A stretch of DNA of 64,000 nucleotides, taken from Burkholderiaceae bacterium. Lineage in GTDB: Bacteria > Pseudomonadota > Gammaproteobacteria > Burkholderiales > Burkholderiaceae_C. A program made the position numbers and the translations under genes. Location of the stretch: contig CAKKRJ010000010.1 in assembly GCA_919902775.1 (NCBI GenBank), positions 124,001 to 188,000 of the forward strand. Reading direction: 5' to 3'. Below, one piece after another: positions 33,802 through 44,902 of this stretch (its first letter is position 1; each line of letters begins with the position of its first letter). Below the pieces are notes generated by a model. It made no database searches. It was not told the origin of the DNA and saw only the letters and a program-made list of their open reading frames with translations.

Positions 33802-33899
33802 GAGCCTGACGGGCCCTCCCGCATGGTGAAGCGGCCAACCGGGTCAGGTGGGGAACCAAGCAGCCCTAACTGTGGAGCCAGTGCCGGGGTCAGGGCTCG
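33802..33899 (+). ncRNA. ffs: Signal recognition particle RNA, 4.5S type
   Basis: GAGCCTGACGGGCCCTCCCGC...CAACCGGGTCAGGTGGGGAACCAAGCAGCCCTAAC...GTGCCGGGGTCAGGGCTC; SRP motif GGTCAGGT-NN-GGAA-NN-AAGCAGCC; TACAAT -10-like box at 33795-33800. Confidence 0.88.
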
Positions 33900-34102
33900 T
33901 CAACTTCCCTTACAGGCACATGATCTTGGGCGCACCATTTGCGTCAGCCGCCCAGATGCCCAACCCCTGCGGTTTTCTGAAGATGCGCGAATGGCATTGC
34001 GCCATCATTGGATGCGGGCAACTCCAGCGTCCGGTCAACAGCATCCCCATTCATGACGCACCTCAATGCCGCATCCTGATGGATCGGCTCAAAGTGGGGG
34101 TT

Positions 34103-34447
34103 TCAGGCTGCCCGGCGGCCCAGCATCGAGAAGGGAATGGTTTTGGTCTTGGCCTTGGTCTGCACAACGCGCTTGGGCACCGATTGACCAGACTGGATGA
34201 ATTGTGCAACCAGCGCATCGGCTTCTGCATGCTGGCCTGATCGGCTGGCTTCAAACTGGAGGCGGGTCTGCTGGGCCATTTGGGCCACAAAATTCTGCGG
34301 GTAGTCACGGACATTGAAACCACGCAAAGCCATCACTTTCATGAAAGCGTTGGCGGCCTCTTCTACGGCGCGTTGGTATTCCTGGGAAGCTTCTGGCGTC
34401 ATGTCGACCTCGTATGGGAAGTTATTCACCAGGTAACAACGCAGCAT
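34103..34447 (-). CDS. Hypothetical protein
   Basis: MTPEASQEYQRAVEEAANAFMKVMALRGFNVRDYPQNFVAQMAQQTRLQFEASRSGQHAEADALVAQFIQSGQSVPKRVV; plausible composition; start uncertain (34447 or 34402). Confidence 0.5.
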   Translation of the reverse strand: MLRCYLVNNFPYEVDMTPEASQEYQRAVEEAANAFMKVMALRGFNVRDYPQNFVAQMAQQTRLQFEASRSGQHAEADALVAQFIQSGQSVPKRVVQTKAKTKTIPFSMLGRRAA

Positions 34448-34482
34448 GTGGCCTACAGGAATACACCGTTTGTGTGAATTTG

Positions 34483-35799
34483 TTACAAATTCGTCAAAAT
34501 CCTCTGCCCGGCACACCGACCACTCGCCAAACAAGCGGTCAACAAATAGCCGCCCGTCGGTGCCTCCCAGTCCAGCATCTCTCCGGCGCAGTACACCCCT
34601 GGTCGCCGGACCAACATCCCGTCAGCGTTCAGGCTTGCCCAATCGACCCCGCCCGCGGTGCTGATCGCCTCGTCCACCGGTCTGGGGTTTTTCAGTGGCA
34701 CAGGCAGGCTCTTGAGCCGAATCGCCAAAGCCTCCGGATCGGCCAGGGTCTCGGGTGAGCACAACTCATACACCAACCCCATCTTGACGCCATCCAGGCC
34801 CAAACGGCTTTTGAGGTGGCTGGACAAGCTGCGGCTGCCACGCGGCCAGCGCACGTTTGCCAACACCTGGTTCAGCGATTGATCGGGCAACAAATCCAGT
34901 GTCATGTGGGCGGCCCCTTGGGCCAAGTCATCGCGCAACCAGGCCGACGCGGCATAAATCAGGCTGCCCTCGACCCCGGTGTCGGTGATGACAAATTCGC
35001 CTTTGCGCTCAAACCGGGCTTGGCCAGCCGACGCCTGCTCGGCACCTGCCAAGGCATCCACCTTGAGCGCCACCGACTTGAGCGGGTGGCCCGCATACCG
35101 GTTGCGAAAGTGCGCGGTCCAGCCTTGCCCTTCACGCCCCAAAACATCGAAACCGCAATTGGCTGGCTTGAGCGGGGCAATGTGCACCCCCTGCGCGCCC
35201 AACACAGGCACCCATGCGCCGTCAGAGCCCAAACGCGGCCAACTGGCGCCCCCCAAAGCCAACAGCGTGGCACGCGCTTGCACCTTCCTCACCCCTGCCG
35301 GGCCGGGACCTTGAAAAACCAGGGCCTCGCCAGCCCAGCCTTGCCAGCGGTGACGCATGTGGAACTGCACCGGCACGCCAGAAACCGGGTGCCGCAAGCG
35401 CTGCAACCAGGCCCTGAGCAAAGGGGCCGCCTTCATTTCGTGGGGAAAAACCCGCCCGGATGAGCCCACAAAAGTGTCCACCCCCAAGCCTTTGGCCCAA
35501 TCCCGAACGGCTTGGGCATCCATTTGGTCTAGCCAATGCCCCACGGCCGCTTGCTGAGCACCGTAACGCTGGAGGAACAAACCAGGGGCCTCTGAATGCG
35601 TGAGGTTCAAGCCCCCCTTGCCTGCCAACAGGAATTTGCGCCCCACAGAAGGCATGGCGTCAAACAAATGAACGGACACACCGGCTTGCGAAAGCACCTC
35701 GGCTGCCATCAAACCGGCAGGCCCGCCACCCACAATGGCCACATCGACCTGCAGCACAGGCCCATCGAACGAAACGGAAGACACGGGAGAAAAAGTCAT
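34483..35799 (-). CDS. NAD(P)/FAD-dependent oxidoreductase (HI0933/TIGR03862 flavoprotein)
   Basis: VDVAIVGGGPAGLMAAEVLSQAGVSVHLFDAMPSVGRKFLLAGKGGLNLTHSE...STAGGVDWASLNADGMLVRRPGVYCAGEMLDWEAPTGGYLLTACLASG. Confidence 0.92.
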   Translation of the reverse strand: MTFSPVSSVSFDGPVLQVDVAIVGGGPAGLMAAEVLSQAGVSVHLFDAMPSVGRKFLLAGKGGLNLTHSEAPGLFLQRYGAQQAAVGHWLDQMDAQAVRDWAKGLGVDTFVGSSGRVFPHEMKAAPLLRAWLQRLRHPVSGVPVQFHMRHRWQGWAGEALVFQGPGPAGVRKVQARATLLALGGASWPRLGSDGAWVPVLGAQGVHIAPLKPANCGFDVLGREGQGWTAHFRNRYAGHPLKSVALKVDALAGAEQASAGQARFERKGEFVITDTGVEGSLIYAASAWLRDDLAQGAAHMTLDLLPDQSLNQVLANVRWPRGSRSLSSHLKSRLGLDGVKMGLVYELCSPETLADPEALAIRLKSLPVPLKNPRPVDEAISTAGGVDWASLNADGMLVRRPGVYCAGEMLDWEAPTGGYLLTACLASGRCAGQRILTNL

Positions 35800-35902
35800 G
35801 AATGGATGCATTGGCTACGCTCGCGCGACAGGCGAGCGCAGTTGGATTCTGTCAAAATAGCCGCAACTTTAGCTGCATCTTCAATGTTCACAAGGAAAAG
35901 CC

Positions 35903-36235
35903 ATGGCCAGCGATCTGATCAAACACATTACCGACGCCACTTTTGAAGCCGACGTGCTCCAGTCAAGCCAACCGGTGGTGGTCGACTTCTGGGCCGAATG
36001 GTGCGGCCCCTGCAAGATGATTGCGCCCATCCTGGACGAAGTGGCTGGCACCTACGAAGGCAAGCTGCAGATCACCAAGATGAACGTGGACGACAACCGT
36101 GACATCCCCGCCAAGTTCGGTATTCGCGGCATCCCTACCCTGATGATCTTCAAGGACGGACAGCTGGCCGCCACCAAAGTGGGTGCCATGAGCAAGTCAC
36201 AATTGACCGCATTCATCGACCAGCAACTGGCTTGA
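35903..36235 (+). CDS. trxA: Thioredoxin
   Basis: [24 protein letters not shown]...[16 protein letters not shown]. Confidence 0.97.
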   Translation: MASDLIKHITDATFEADVLQSSQPVVVDFWAEWCGPCKMIAPILDEVAGTYEGKLQITKMNVDDNRDIPAKFGIRGIPTLMIFKDGQLAATKVGAMSKSQLTAFIDQQLA

Positions 36236-36275
36236 TGGCAGTTGCGGCCCGGGTACCGCGGGCCGCCCCTTCCCC

Positions 36276-36306
36276 AACCGGGCCACCATGACCCGGTTTT
36301 TTGTTT
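36276..36306 (+). terminator. Terminator after trxA
   Basis: AACCGGG ccaccatga CCCGGTTTTTT; preceded by another strong hairpin GCGGCCCG/CGGGCCGC (36244-36265). Confidence 0.78.
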
Positions 36307-36480
36307 TTTGGCCCTTCTTAAAACCTGTCATAATTTCCGCAAGGCAGCCCGAACAGGGATCAACGCCTTGATTGCCGGAAACACCAGCCCCCAACCCCGG
36401 GCGGCATCCGGTTCTGAACATTTCCATCCGGTTATCTGAAAACGGTCCATAACGGACTGCTTCGACACAGGCCAATTCCC

Positions 36481-37743
<1,263 letters not shown>

Positions 37744-37828
37744 TACCCTATAATCGACAGGTTTTGCGGAAAGTGCACTCGGATAGGCTGAAGTGTGGCT
37801 ACCGTAGCGAAAATAAAAGGATTTCCCC

Positions 37829-38089
37829 ATGAAAGACGGCATTCACCCCAACTACCGTGAAATTTGCTTCCAGGACATGTCCAATGGTTTCAAGTTCGTG
37901 ACCCGCTCATGCGCTAACACCAAAGAAATGATCACCATGGAAGACGGTCGCGAACTGCCTTTGTACAAGCTGGACACGACCAGCGAGTCGCACCCCTTCT
38001 ACACCGGCACACAAAAGTCGGTGGACAACATGGGTGGCCGCGTGGAGAAATTCCGCAACCGCTTCGGCAAGACCACACTCACCAAATAA
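37829..38089 (+). CDS. rpmE2: 50S ribosomal protein L31 type B
   Basis: [80 protein letters not shown]; non-zinc type. Confidence 0.96.
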   Translation: MKDGIHPNYREICFQDMSNGFKFVTRSCANTKEMITMEDGRELPLYKLDTTSESHPFYTGTQKSVDNMGGRVEKFRNRFGKTTLTK

Positions 38090-38250
38090 GTCTTTTTGGT
38101 GTTCCCCAAAAGGGCAGCCCGGGCAACCGGCCTGCCTTTTTTGCTTTTGGGGCCACGCAAAAGCTGGCCTGTGGTGTGCACATGCTTGGGCGCGCAGACT
38201 GCGCCTGCACGCACACACCAAGCCGCTCTGACCTGATATCTTCTGAACCT

Positions 38251-39984
38251 GTGAACCATCCCACCCCCGCCATCGTTGCGCAAAGCGCCGTGCACAGACT
38301 GCCACGTCTGGTCTTGATTTTGTTGTGCGCAGCCTATGTTCTGCCGGGCTTTTGGGGGCGCGCGCCCTGGAAATCGCAAGACATCGAAGCCTTTGGCTAC
38401 ATGCTGCGCTTGGCGCACCCGAGTGTGGGTGAGACCATCAACTGGCTCCGCCCCACCTTGCTGGGCAGCGCCGACAGCAACCTGGCCTTGCTGCCTTATT
38501 GGCTGGGGGCCGGGTTCATTCGACTGGCACCCGCAGGCCTCGAAGACATTTTTGCGCGGTTGCCCTTCATCGGCATGCTGATCGCCACGCTGGCGGCCAC
38601 CTGGTACGGGGTCTATGCCCTGGCCCGCCACCCTGCGGCACAGCCTGTGGCGTTTGCCTTTGGCGGCGAGGCCAAACCCGCCGATTACGCACGCGCCATG
38701 GCAGACGGTGGCTTGCTGGCGCTCATGGCCTGCTTGGGCCTGGCCCGGCTGTCGCATGAAACCACGCCCGCACTGAGCCAGTTGTGCTTTGCGGCCTTGC
38801 TGTTTTTTGGTCTGGCCACATTGGCACGCCACCGCCTGCAAAGTGCCGTGGCCATCACCGTCGGCATGCTGGGCCTGACGCTCTCGGGCGCCCCCACTTT
38901 GGCCCTGTGGTTGGGCATTGGTGGCTCGGTCATTTGCGCCACAGCCCAGCCCGACCCGGCTTTGCGGCGCTTGAGCATGCTGGATTTGGGACTGCTGGCC
39001 CTCATTTGCCTGCTTTGCATCACCACCGCGGGTGCCCTGGATTTGTGGCGCTGGCGCGTGGTTCCCCACAGCATGCTGGACGTGCATATTCTGGGCAAGT
39101 TGATGCTCTGGTTCACCTGGCCCGCCTGGCCTCTGGCCCTGTGGTCCCTGTGGCGCTGGCGCGGTCAACTGGCACAAGGCTGGCGCTACCCTCACCTGGG
39201 TTTGCCCCTCTGGTTTGTCGCCATGACCGTCGGCGCGACCTGGTTCACCGGTTTGTCTGACCGCGCGCTGTTGACATCGCTGCCGGCCGTTGCCACCCTG
39301 GCGGCGTTGGCCCTGCCCACACTGAGACGCAGCCTGGGCGCCTTGATCGACTGGTTCACCCTGCTGTTTTTCAGTTTCTGCGCACTCACCATTTGGGTGG
39401 TCTGGTTGGCCATGCAGACGGGCACCCCCGCCAAGCCGGCGGCCAATGTGGCGCGCTTTGCCCCCGAGTTTGTGCCCACGTTTTCAATCGGTGCGCTGGC
39501 CCTGGCCTTGGCGGCCACCATGGCCTGGGCGGCGCTGGTCAAATGGCGCACCGGCTACCATCGCGCCGCCATTTGGAAAAGTCTGGTGCTGCCTGCCAGC
39601 GGTGCCACCCTTTGCTGGCTGCTGCTGACCACCTTGTGGTTGCCGCTGCTGGACTACGCCCGAAGCTACGCCCCCATGGTCCAGAAAGTGAGCCGTGTCA
39701 CGGGCCCCACCCGCTGCCTGCAATACGCCGGCATTGGCAAGGCGCAAGGTGCGGCGTTGATGGTCCACGCCCAGGTCAAGCTGATGCCCATGCAAGCACC
39801 GCAAAACGACTGTGCCTGGCTGGTCATGGACAACACCAACCGTTCCTTGCTGTCGGCCAAGATACTGTCTTTGGGCTGGATGGAGGAAGCGACGGTCAAG
39901 CGCCCCACCGACAATGACGAGACCTGGGTCATCTTCCGCCCGGCCAAGGCCCTGAGCGCGCCTTCAGACAAGCCGCTGAACTGA
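38251..39984 (+). CDS. ArnT-like multi-pass membrane protein / putative glycosyltransferase
   Basis: LPRLVLILLCAAYVLPGFWGRAPWKSQDIEAFGYMLRLAHPS...; many TM helices; GTG start at 38251 inferred. Confidence 0.6.
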   Translation: MNHPTPAIVAQSAVHRLPRLVLILLCAAYVLPGFWGRAPWKSQDIEAFGYMLRLAHPSVGETINWLRPTLLGSADSNLALLPYWLGAGFIRLAPAGLEDIFARLPFIGMLIATLAATWYGVYALARHPAAQPVAFAFGGEAKPADYARAMADGGLLALMACLGLARLSHETTPALSQLCFAALLFFGLATLARHRLQSAVAITVGMLGLTLSGAPTLALWLGIGGSVICATAQPDPALRRLSMLDLGLLALICLLCITTAGALDLWRWRVVPHSMLDVHILGKLMLWFTWPAWPLALWSLWRWRGQLAQGWRYPHLGLPLWFVAMTVGATWFTGLSDRALLTSLPAVATLAALALPTLRRSLGALIDWFTLLFFSFCALTIWVVWLAMQTGTPAKPAANVARFAPEFVPTFSIGALALALAATMAWAALVKWRTGYHRAAIWKSLVLPASGATLCWLLLTTLWLPLLDYARSYAPMVQKVSRVTGPTRCLQYAGIGKAQGAALMVHAQVKLMPMQAPQNDCAWLVMDNTNRSLLSAKILSLGWMEEATVKRPTDNDETWVIFRPAKALSAPSDKPLN

Positions 39985-39987
39985 CGC

Positions 39988-41337
39988 ATGTCCGAGCTGC
40001 GCACCATTGCCCGCCATGCAGGCACCGTGCTGGTGGGGCAACTGGCCGTCATGTCGTTCGGGATTTCCGACACCTTGATCGCTGGCCGCCACAGCCCGCA
40101 GGCACTGGCGGTCTTGTCCCTGGCCATGTCCATTTACATCAGCATTTACGTGGCATTGAACGGGCTGCTGCAAGCCTTGCTGCCGGTGTGGGCCGAGCTG
40201 CATGGCGCAGGGCGTCAGGCAGAACTGGGTCGCTCGGTCAGGCAGGCGCTGTACATTGCCGGCGGGGCAGCACTGGTCGGCATTGGCGGCTTGTGGTTTC
40301 CCGAGCTCTGGCTGTCGGCCACCGAAGTGCCCACCGCACTGTGGCCCGATGTCCGGGCTTATTTGCGCATCCTGGCGCTGGCCTTGCTGCCCTCACTGCT
40401 GTTTCGCATGTACAGCACACTCAATCAAAGCCTGGGCCACCCCCGTTTGGTGACCTGGTTGCAGGCGGGGGCCTTGTGCGTCAAGGTCCCGCTGTCCTTC
40501 GGTTTGACATTTGGTGGTGCAGGCTTTGCCGGCATGGGGGTGGTGGGCTGCGCCTGGGCCACGCTGGTGGTCAACACGCTCATGATGCTGGCGGGTCTGT
40601 GGCTGTTGCGCACGCAAGACATTTACCCACCTTACCGTTTGTGGCGGCGACCCGAACCACCCGATTGGCCCGTGATCCGGCGCTTTCTGGCGCTGGGCGT
40701 CCCGGCGGGTTTGTCCATCATGGTGGAAGTCACGTCGTTCACCTTGATGGCCTTGTTCATTGCGCGCATGGGTGCCGTGGCATTGGCCAGCCATCAAATT
40801 GCCGCCAGTTTGGCCTCTGTGCTGTACATGGTGCCGCTGGCCTTGGGCATTGCCAGCAGCGCACGAACGGGCTATTGGCTGGGGGCCGGACAGGCACGCA
40901 AAGCCCGGCGTGCCGCCGGGCTGGGCATCGGCCTGGCCATTGGCGCAGCCGCGCTGGGTGCGGGCATCTTGTTCTTGGGCCGCGAAGCCGTGGCCAACGC
41001 GTTCAGCACCGACCCCAGCGTGGTCCAGGCGGCCACGCTGTGGCTGGCCTGGGCGGCGTTGTACCACCTGGCCGATGCGGTGCAAGCCGTATGCGCCACC
41101 CTGCTGCGCTGCTACCGCATCACCTTGCGGCCCTTGCTGATTTACACCGCCTTGCTCTGGGGTGTGGGCTTGTACGGCGGCTACCTGCTGGCTTACCAAG
41201 GCCTTGACGGGGCAGCCTGGCCCATGCGCCCCCGTGTGGACACCTTCTGGATGACCAGCACCGCGGCCCTGGCCTTGGTTTCGCTGCTGTTTACCGCCAT
41301 GGTCTGGCGCGCCTCGCGCATCCGGCCAGGGCATTGA
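39988..41337 (+). CDS. MATE family efflux transporter
   Basis: HAGTVLVGQLAVMSFGISDTLIAGRHSPQALAVLSLAMSIYISIYVALNGLLQALLPVWAELHGAGR...; about 12 TM. Confidence 0.92.
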   Translation: MSELRTIARHAGTVLVGQLAVMSFGISDTLIAGRHSPQALAVLSLAMSIYISIYVALNGLLQALLPVWAELHGAGRQAELGRSVRQALYIAGGAALVGIGGLWFPELWLSATEVPTALWPDVRAYLRILALALLPSLLFRMYSTLNQSLGHPRLVTWLQAGALCVKVPLSFGLTFGGAGFAGMGVVGCAWATLVVNTLMMLAGLWLLRTQDIYPPYRLWRRPEPPDWPVIRRFLALGVPAGLSIMVEVTSFTLMALFIARMGAVALASHQIAASLASVLYMVPLALGIASSARTGYWLGAGQARKARRAAGLGIGLAIGAAALGAGILFLGREAVANAFSTDPSVVQAATLWLAWAALYHLADAVQAVCATLLRCYRITLRPLLIYTALLWGVGLYGGYLLAYQGLDGAAWPMRPRVDTFWMTSTAALALVSLLFTAMVWRASRIRPGH

Positions 41338-41509
41338 GCGTCAGACTGCGTCCACCACTGGCCCACCCACTGGCCCAAACAATCCTTTCAACCACCTCGA
41401 CCAACGGTCGAAAGAACTGAAAGGGCAAGTCAGTGTCAAAATTCAGCGCTGCCCGCACGCCGTTGCGTGATGGTGCAGCGCTCACCCACCTCCACCACTG
41501 TCACAAACC

Positions 41510-41812
41510 ATGATCCTCGAACTCGCCGACATCCGCATCCACCCCGGGCAGCAAGCCGCCTTTGAAAAAGCCATTGAACTCGGTTTGAACACCGTGGCGT
41601 GCCAAGCCAAAGGGTTTCAGGGCGGCAAAGTCAACCGTGGCATTGAAAGCCCCGAACGCTATGTGCTGCAAATTTTCTGGGACACCCTGGAAGACCACAC
41701 CGTGGGATTCCGTCAGTCCCCTCTGTTCACGCAATGGCGTGCCATCGTCGGCCCGTTCTTTGCCGCACCGCCTCACGTGGAGCACTTCGAGTTGACCGTC
41801 AAGTCGCAATAA
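41510..41812 (+). CDS. Antibiotic biosynthesis monooxygenase (ABM) domain protein
   Basis: MILELADIRIHPGQQAAFEKAIELGLNTVACQAKGFQGGKVNRGIESPERYVLQIFWDTLEDHTVGFRQS. Confidence 0.85.
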   Translation: MILELADIRIHPGQQAAFEKAIELGLNTVACQAKGFQGGKVNRGIESPERYVLQIFWDTLEDHTVGFRQSPLFTQWRAIVGPFFAAPPHVEHFELTVKSQ

Positions 41813-41839
41813 GCCCACACGCCTGCCGACCCATCACCG

Positions 41840-42277
41840 TCAAGACGCCTCGTGCCCCGCCACCAAACGACGCAGCAAGTGCATGAATTGCGCCTGCTCA
41901 TCCGGCTCCAGCGGCGACACAATCTCCGTCTGAATCGCCGCCACGGCAGCGGTCATGCCGGTCAGGGCCTGCAAACCTTGGGGCGTCAGCACCAGCAACT
42001 TTCGTCGCCGATCGACGTCATCCGCGCGCCGCTCGATCCAACCCTTGGTTTCCAGACGGCCAATCACCGAGCCCGACGTGGCGGGATCAAAAGCCACACG
42101 CTTGGCCAAAGTGATTTGGTCAACGCCCGGGGTATCCTGCAAGGCGTTGAGTATCGCGAACTGAACCGGCGTGACATCGACAGCCGCCAAATGGTCATTG
42201 AAAATGGCCACGGAAATTTGGTGGGCCCGCCGGATCAGGTGCCCCGGCGCAGCGGCCAAGTCAAAGCTGTGGTTCAT
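41840..42277 (-). CDS. MarR family transcriptional regulator
   Basis: LIRRAHQISVAIFNDHLAAVDVTPVQFAILNALQDTPGVDQITLAKRVAFDPATSGSVIGRLETKGWIERRADDVDRRRKLLVLTPQG. Confidence 0.92.
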   Translation of the reverse strand: MNHSFDLAAAPGHLIRRAHQISVAIFNDHLAAVDVTPVQFAILNALQDTPGVDQITLAKRVAFDPATSGSVIGRLETKGWIERRADDVDRRRKLLVLTPQGLQALTGMTAAVAAIQTEIVSPLEPDEQAQFMHLLRRLVAGHEAS

Positions 42278-42336
42278 GGTGGCAAGTCTCCTCAAGGCAG
42301 GGTTATCACCAGTCGCTGTGCTGGCGCAGGCTTCTA

Positions 42337-42356
42337 TAGTAAGCGTGCTTAGCAAG
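42337..42356. promoter_or_regulatory. Candidate MarR operator in the divergent intergenic region
   Basis: TAGTAAGCGTGCTTAGCAAG containing the perfect palindrome TAAGC-GT-GCTTA (42340-42351) between the marR-like gene and the FAH hydrolase. Confidence 0.6.
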
Positions 42357-42412
42357 TTTTTGTTGGATGGATTTCACCTTCCCCACATCCTCTACCCACC
42401 CGAAAGTCATTC

Positions 42413-43108
42413 ATGAGTTTTGTTTTTCCCCCATCACCCGCCGTGTCTGTCCCTGTGCTTGGACAAGCCAGCCAGTTTCCGGTGCACCGCATTTATTGCG
42501 TGGGTCGCAACTACGAAGAACACGCCAAAGAAATGGGCTTCACCGGGCGTGAACCCCCTTTCTTCTTTTTGAAGCCAGCGGACAGCCTGGTGGTGGTCGA
42601 ATCCGGTCAAACAGGCCAGATGCCCTACCCCAGCCTGACGCAGAACCTGCACCACGAGATCGAACTGGTGGTGGCGATTGGCACTGGCGGGCGCAACATT
42701 TTGGCGGCAGACGCGGTCAAACACATCTATGGTTACGCCGTGGGCCTGGACATGACGCGTCGGGACCTGCAAAACGACATGAAAAAGCAAGGCCGCCCCT
42801 GGTGCATTGGCAAGGCGTTTGACCACTCGGCCCCCATTGGCCCCATCACCCCCATCGCGCAAGCCGGTGACGTGAACCACGCCGAGATCAGCCTGCAAGT
42901 CAACGGCAGCGATCGCCAGCGCAGCAACGTCTCCAAACTGATCTGGAACGTGGCCGAAACCATTGAACACTTGTCGGCGGCCTGGGAACTGCAGCCTGGC
43001 GACCTGATTTACACGGGCACACCCGAAGGCGTGGCTGCTGTCGTGTCGGGCGACGTCCTGGTCGGCGAAGTGGCGGGCTTGGGCCGTCTTGAAGTGCACA
43101 TCAAATGA
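42413..43108 (+). CDS. Fumarylacetoacetate hydrolase family protein (fumarylpyruvate hydrolase-like)
   Basis: FPVHRIYCVGRNYEEHAKEMGFTGREPPFFFLKPADSLV...LHHEIELVVAIG...YAVGLDMTRRDLQNDMKKQGRPWCIGKAFDHSAPIGPI...GDLIYTGTPEGVAAV. Confidence 0.9.
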   Translation: MSFVFPPSPAVSVPVLGQASQFPVHRIYCVGRNYEEHAKEMGFTGREPPFFFLKPADSLVVVESGQTGQMPYPSLTQNLHHEIELVVAIGTGGRNILAADAVKHIYGYAVGLDMTRRDLQNDMKKQGRPWCIGKAFDHSAPIGPITPIAQAGDVNHAEISLQVNGSDRQRSNVSKLIWNVAETIEHLSAAWELQPGDLIYTGTPEGVAAVVSGDVLVGEVAGLGRLEVHIK

Positions 43109-43258
43109 TGAACAAAAGTGCCTGACATCGCCAAATCATGGTGTTTACCCCGAGTAAAAATCGCAACACTTGCAACATAATTCATGTTTTTCACAGGCAT
43201 TTACCGACCCACCGGTTGGTTTAATATTCATTTTTTCAAACACGAAGGAGACAAATTG

Positions 43259-44290
43259 ATGAAATCACTTTTGAAACAAACCGCCTTGGCCGCAGGCCTG
43301 CTGGCTGCGGGCTTTGGCGTTCAGGCGCAAACCATCACGCTGAAGGTTCACCACTTCCTGGGACCTCAGTCCATTCAGCACACCACCATGCTGGGTGAGT
43401 GGTGCAAAAACATTGCACGGGACTCCAAAGACCGCCTCAAGTGCGACATCTTCCCGGCCATGCAGCTGGGCGGCACACCGCCCCAGCTGTACGAGCAAGC
43501 CCGTGACGGCGTGGTCGACGTGGCCTGGACACTGCAGGCCTACACACCCAAGCTGGCCAAACTCGAAGTCTTCGAGTTGCCCTTCATGATGACCAATGCC
43601 GAGGCCACCAGCCGCGCAGCCTGGGATTTCGCGCAGAAATACGCCCAGGACGATTTCAAGGACGTGAAGATGCTGGCCGTGCACGTGCACGGCCCGGGCA
43701 ACATCTTCACCAAAAGCAAAGCGGTCCACACCATGGCCGACCTCAAGGGCCTGAAGGTGCGTGCGCCCACGCGCCAAGTCAACAAGATGGTGGCCATGAT
43801 GGGCGCCACCCCGGTGGCCATGCCTGTGCCTCAAGTGCCAGAAGCCCTGTCCAAAGGCGTAATTGACGGTGCCGTGATTCCCTACGAAGTGGCGCCTGGC
43901 CTGAAGGTCAACGAGTTGACCAACTTCACGGCCGAAACCGACCGCAGCTACAACGCGCTCTACACCACCGTGTTTGTGGTGCCGATGAACAAGGCCAAGT
44001 ACGAATCGCTGCCTGCGGATCTGAAAGCCGTGATCGACAAAAACTCGGGCCGTGAACTGTCGGCCTTCATGGGTAAAACCCAGGCCGGCCATGATGTGCC
44101 CGGCAAAAAGGTGTTCGAAGCCTCTGCCAACCAGAAGATCAGCGTGATCCCCAAGGCTGAGTTGGAAAAGTGGAAAAAGGCCACCGATCCGTTGGACAAT
44201 GCCTGGGTGGCCGATATGACCAGCAAGGGCTTTGATGGCAAAGGCATGCTGCAAACCGCCACCGATCTGATCAAGCAATACACCAAGTAA
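43259..44290 (+). CDS. TRAP transporter substrate-binding protein (DctP family)
   Basis: MKSLLKQTALAAGLLAAGFGVQAQTITLKVHHFLGPQSIQHTTMLGEWCKNIARDSKDRLKCDIFPAMQLGGTPPQLYEQARDGVVDVAW. Confidence 0.93.
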   Translation: MKSLLKQTALAAGLLAAGFGVQAQTITLKVHHFLGPQSIQHTTMLGEWCKNIARDSKDRLKCDIFPAMQLGGTPPQLYEQARDGVVDVAWTLQAYTPKLAKLEVFELPFMMTNAEATSRAAWDFAQKYAQDDFKDVKMLAVHVHGPGNIFTKSKAVHTMADLKGLKVRAPTRQVNKMVAMMGATPVAMPVPQVPEALSKGVIDGAVIPYEVAPGLKVNELTNFTAETDRSYNALYTTVFVVPMNKAKYESLPADLKAVIDKNSGRELSAFMGKTQAGHDVPGKKVFEASANQKISVIPKAELEKWKKATDPLDNAWVADMTSKGFDGKGMLQTATDLIKQYTK

Positions 44291-44410
44291 TTGGGGCTTG
44301 CCCAACACAGAGCAGGCGTGCACAGCATCCCTGCTCTGTTTTTATGTGCAGCACAGTTTATTTACGTCCAAAGCCACCCGCTGCTTTTTCTACTTGCGAT
44401 ACAACCCATC

Positions 44411-44902
44411 ATGATGTTTTCAAACTCACTGGACCGCCTTGCCCGGTTCTGCAGCATTCTGGGCGGACTGGTCATGACCGCCATCATGCTGATGACCTGC
44501 TACAGCCTGATCAGCCGCAACCTGTTCGACTCCGCCCTCATTGGCGACTTCGAGCTGACGGGCGTCGGTGCCGGCGCAGCGATCGCCCTGTTCATGCCGC
44601 TGTGTCAACTCAAACACGAAAACATCATCGTTGACTTCTTCACCGCCAACCGCAGCGAGGCCTTCAATTTCAGGCTCGATCGCTTGGGTGATTTGCTGAT
44701 GGCCGTCATTTTTTCCTTGCTGGCCTGGCGCTGCACGGCAGCGGCCATCAACGCGGTCGACACCATGGGTGCGTCGATGCTGCTGGGTTTTCCTGACTGG
44801 ATTGTGTTCACCAGCATGGCCATTCCATTCGGCATCACCGCCCTCATTGCGGTCAACCAGATGGCTTCCCGATTCAACTCCAACGACAAGGCCTGCGCAT
44901 GA
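44411..44902 (+). CDS. TRAP transporter small permease (DctQ)
   Basis: ARFCSILGGLVMTAIMLMTCYSLISRNLFDSALIGDFELTGVGAGAAIALFMPLCQLKHENIIVDFFT; 4 TM. Confidence 0.9.
   Translation: MMFSNSLDRLARFCSILGGLVMTAIMLMTCYSLISRNLFDSALIGDFELTGVGAGAAIALFMPLCQLKHENIIVDFFTANRSEAFNFRLDRLGDLLMAVIFSLLAWRCTAAAINAVDTMGASMLLGFPDWIVFTSMAIPFGITALIAVNQMASRFNSNDKACA

Noticed and set aside
33848-34240. 130-aa + ORF overlapping the SRP RNA
   Set aside because: Starts inside the ncRNA, no recognisable domain, and overlaps the minus-strand hypothetical gene.
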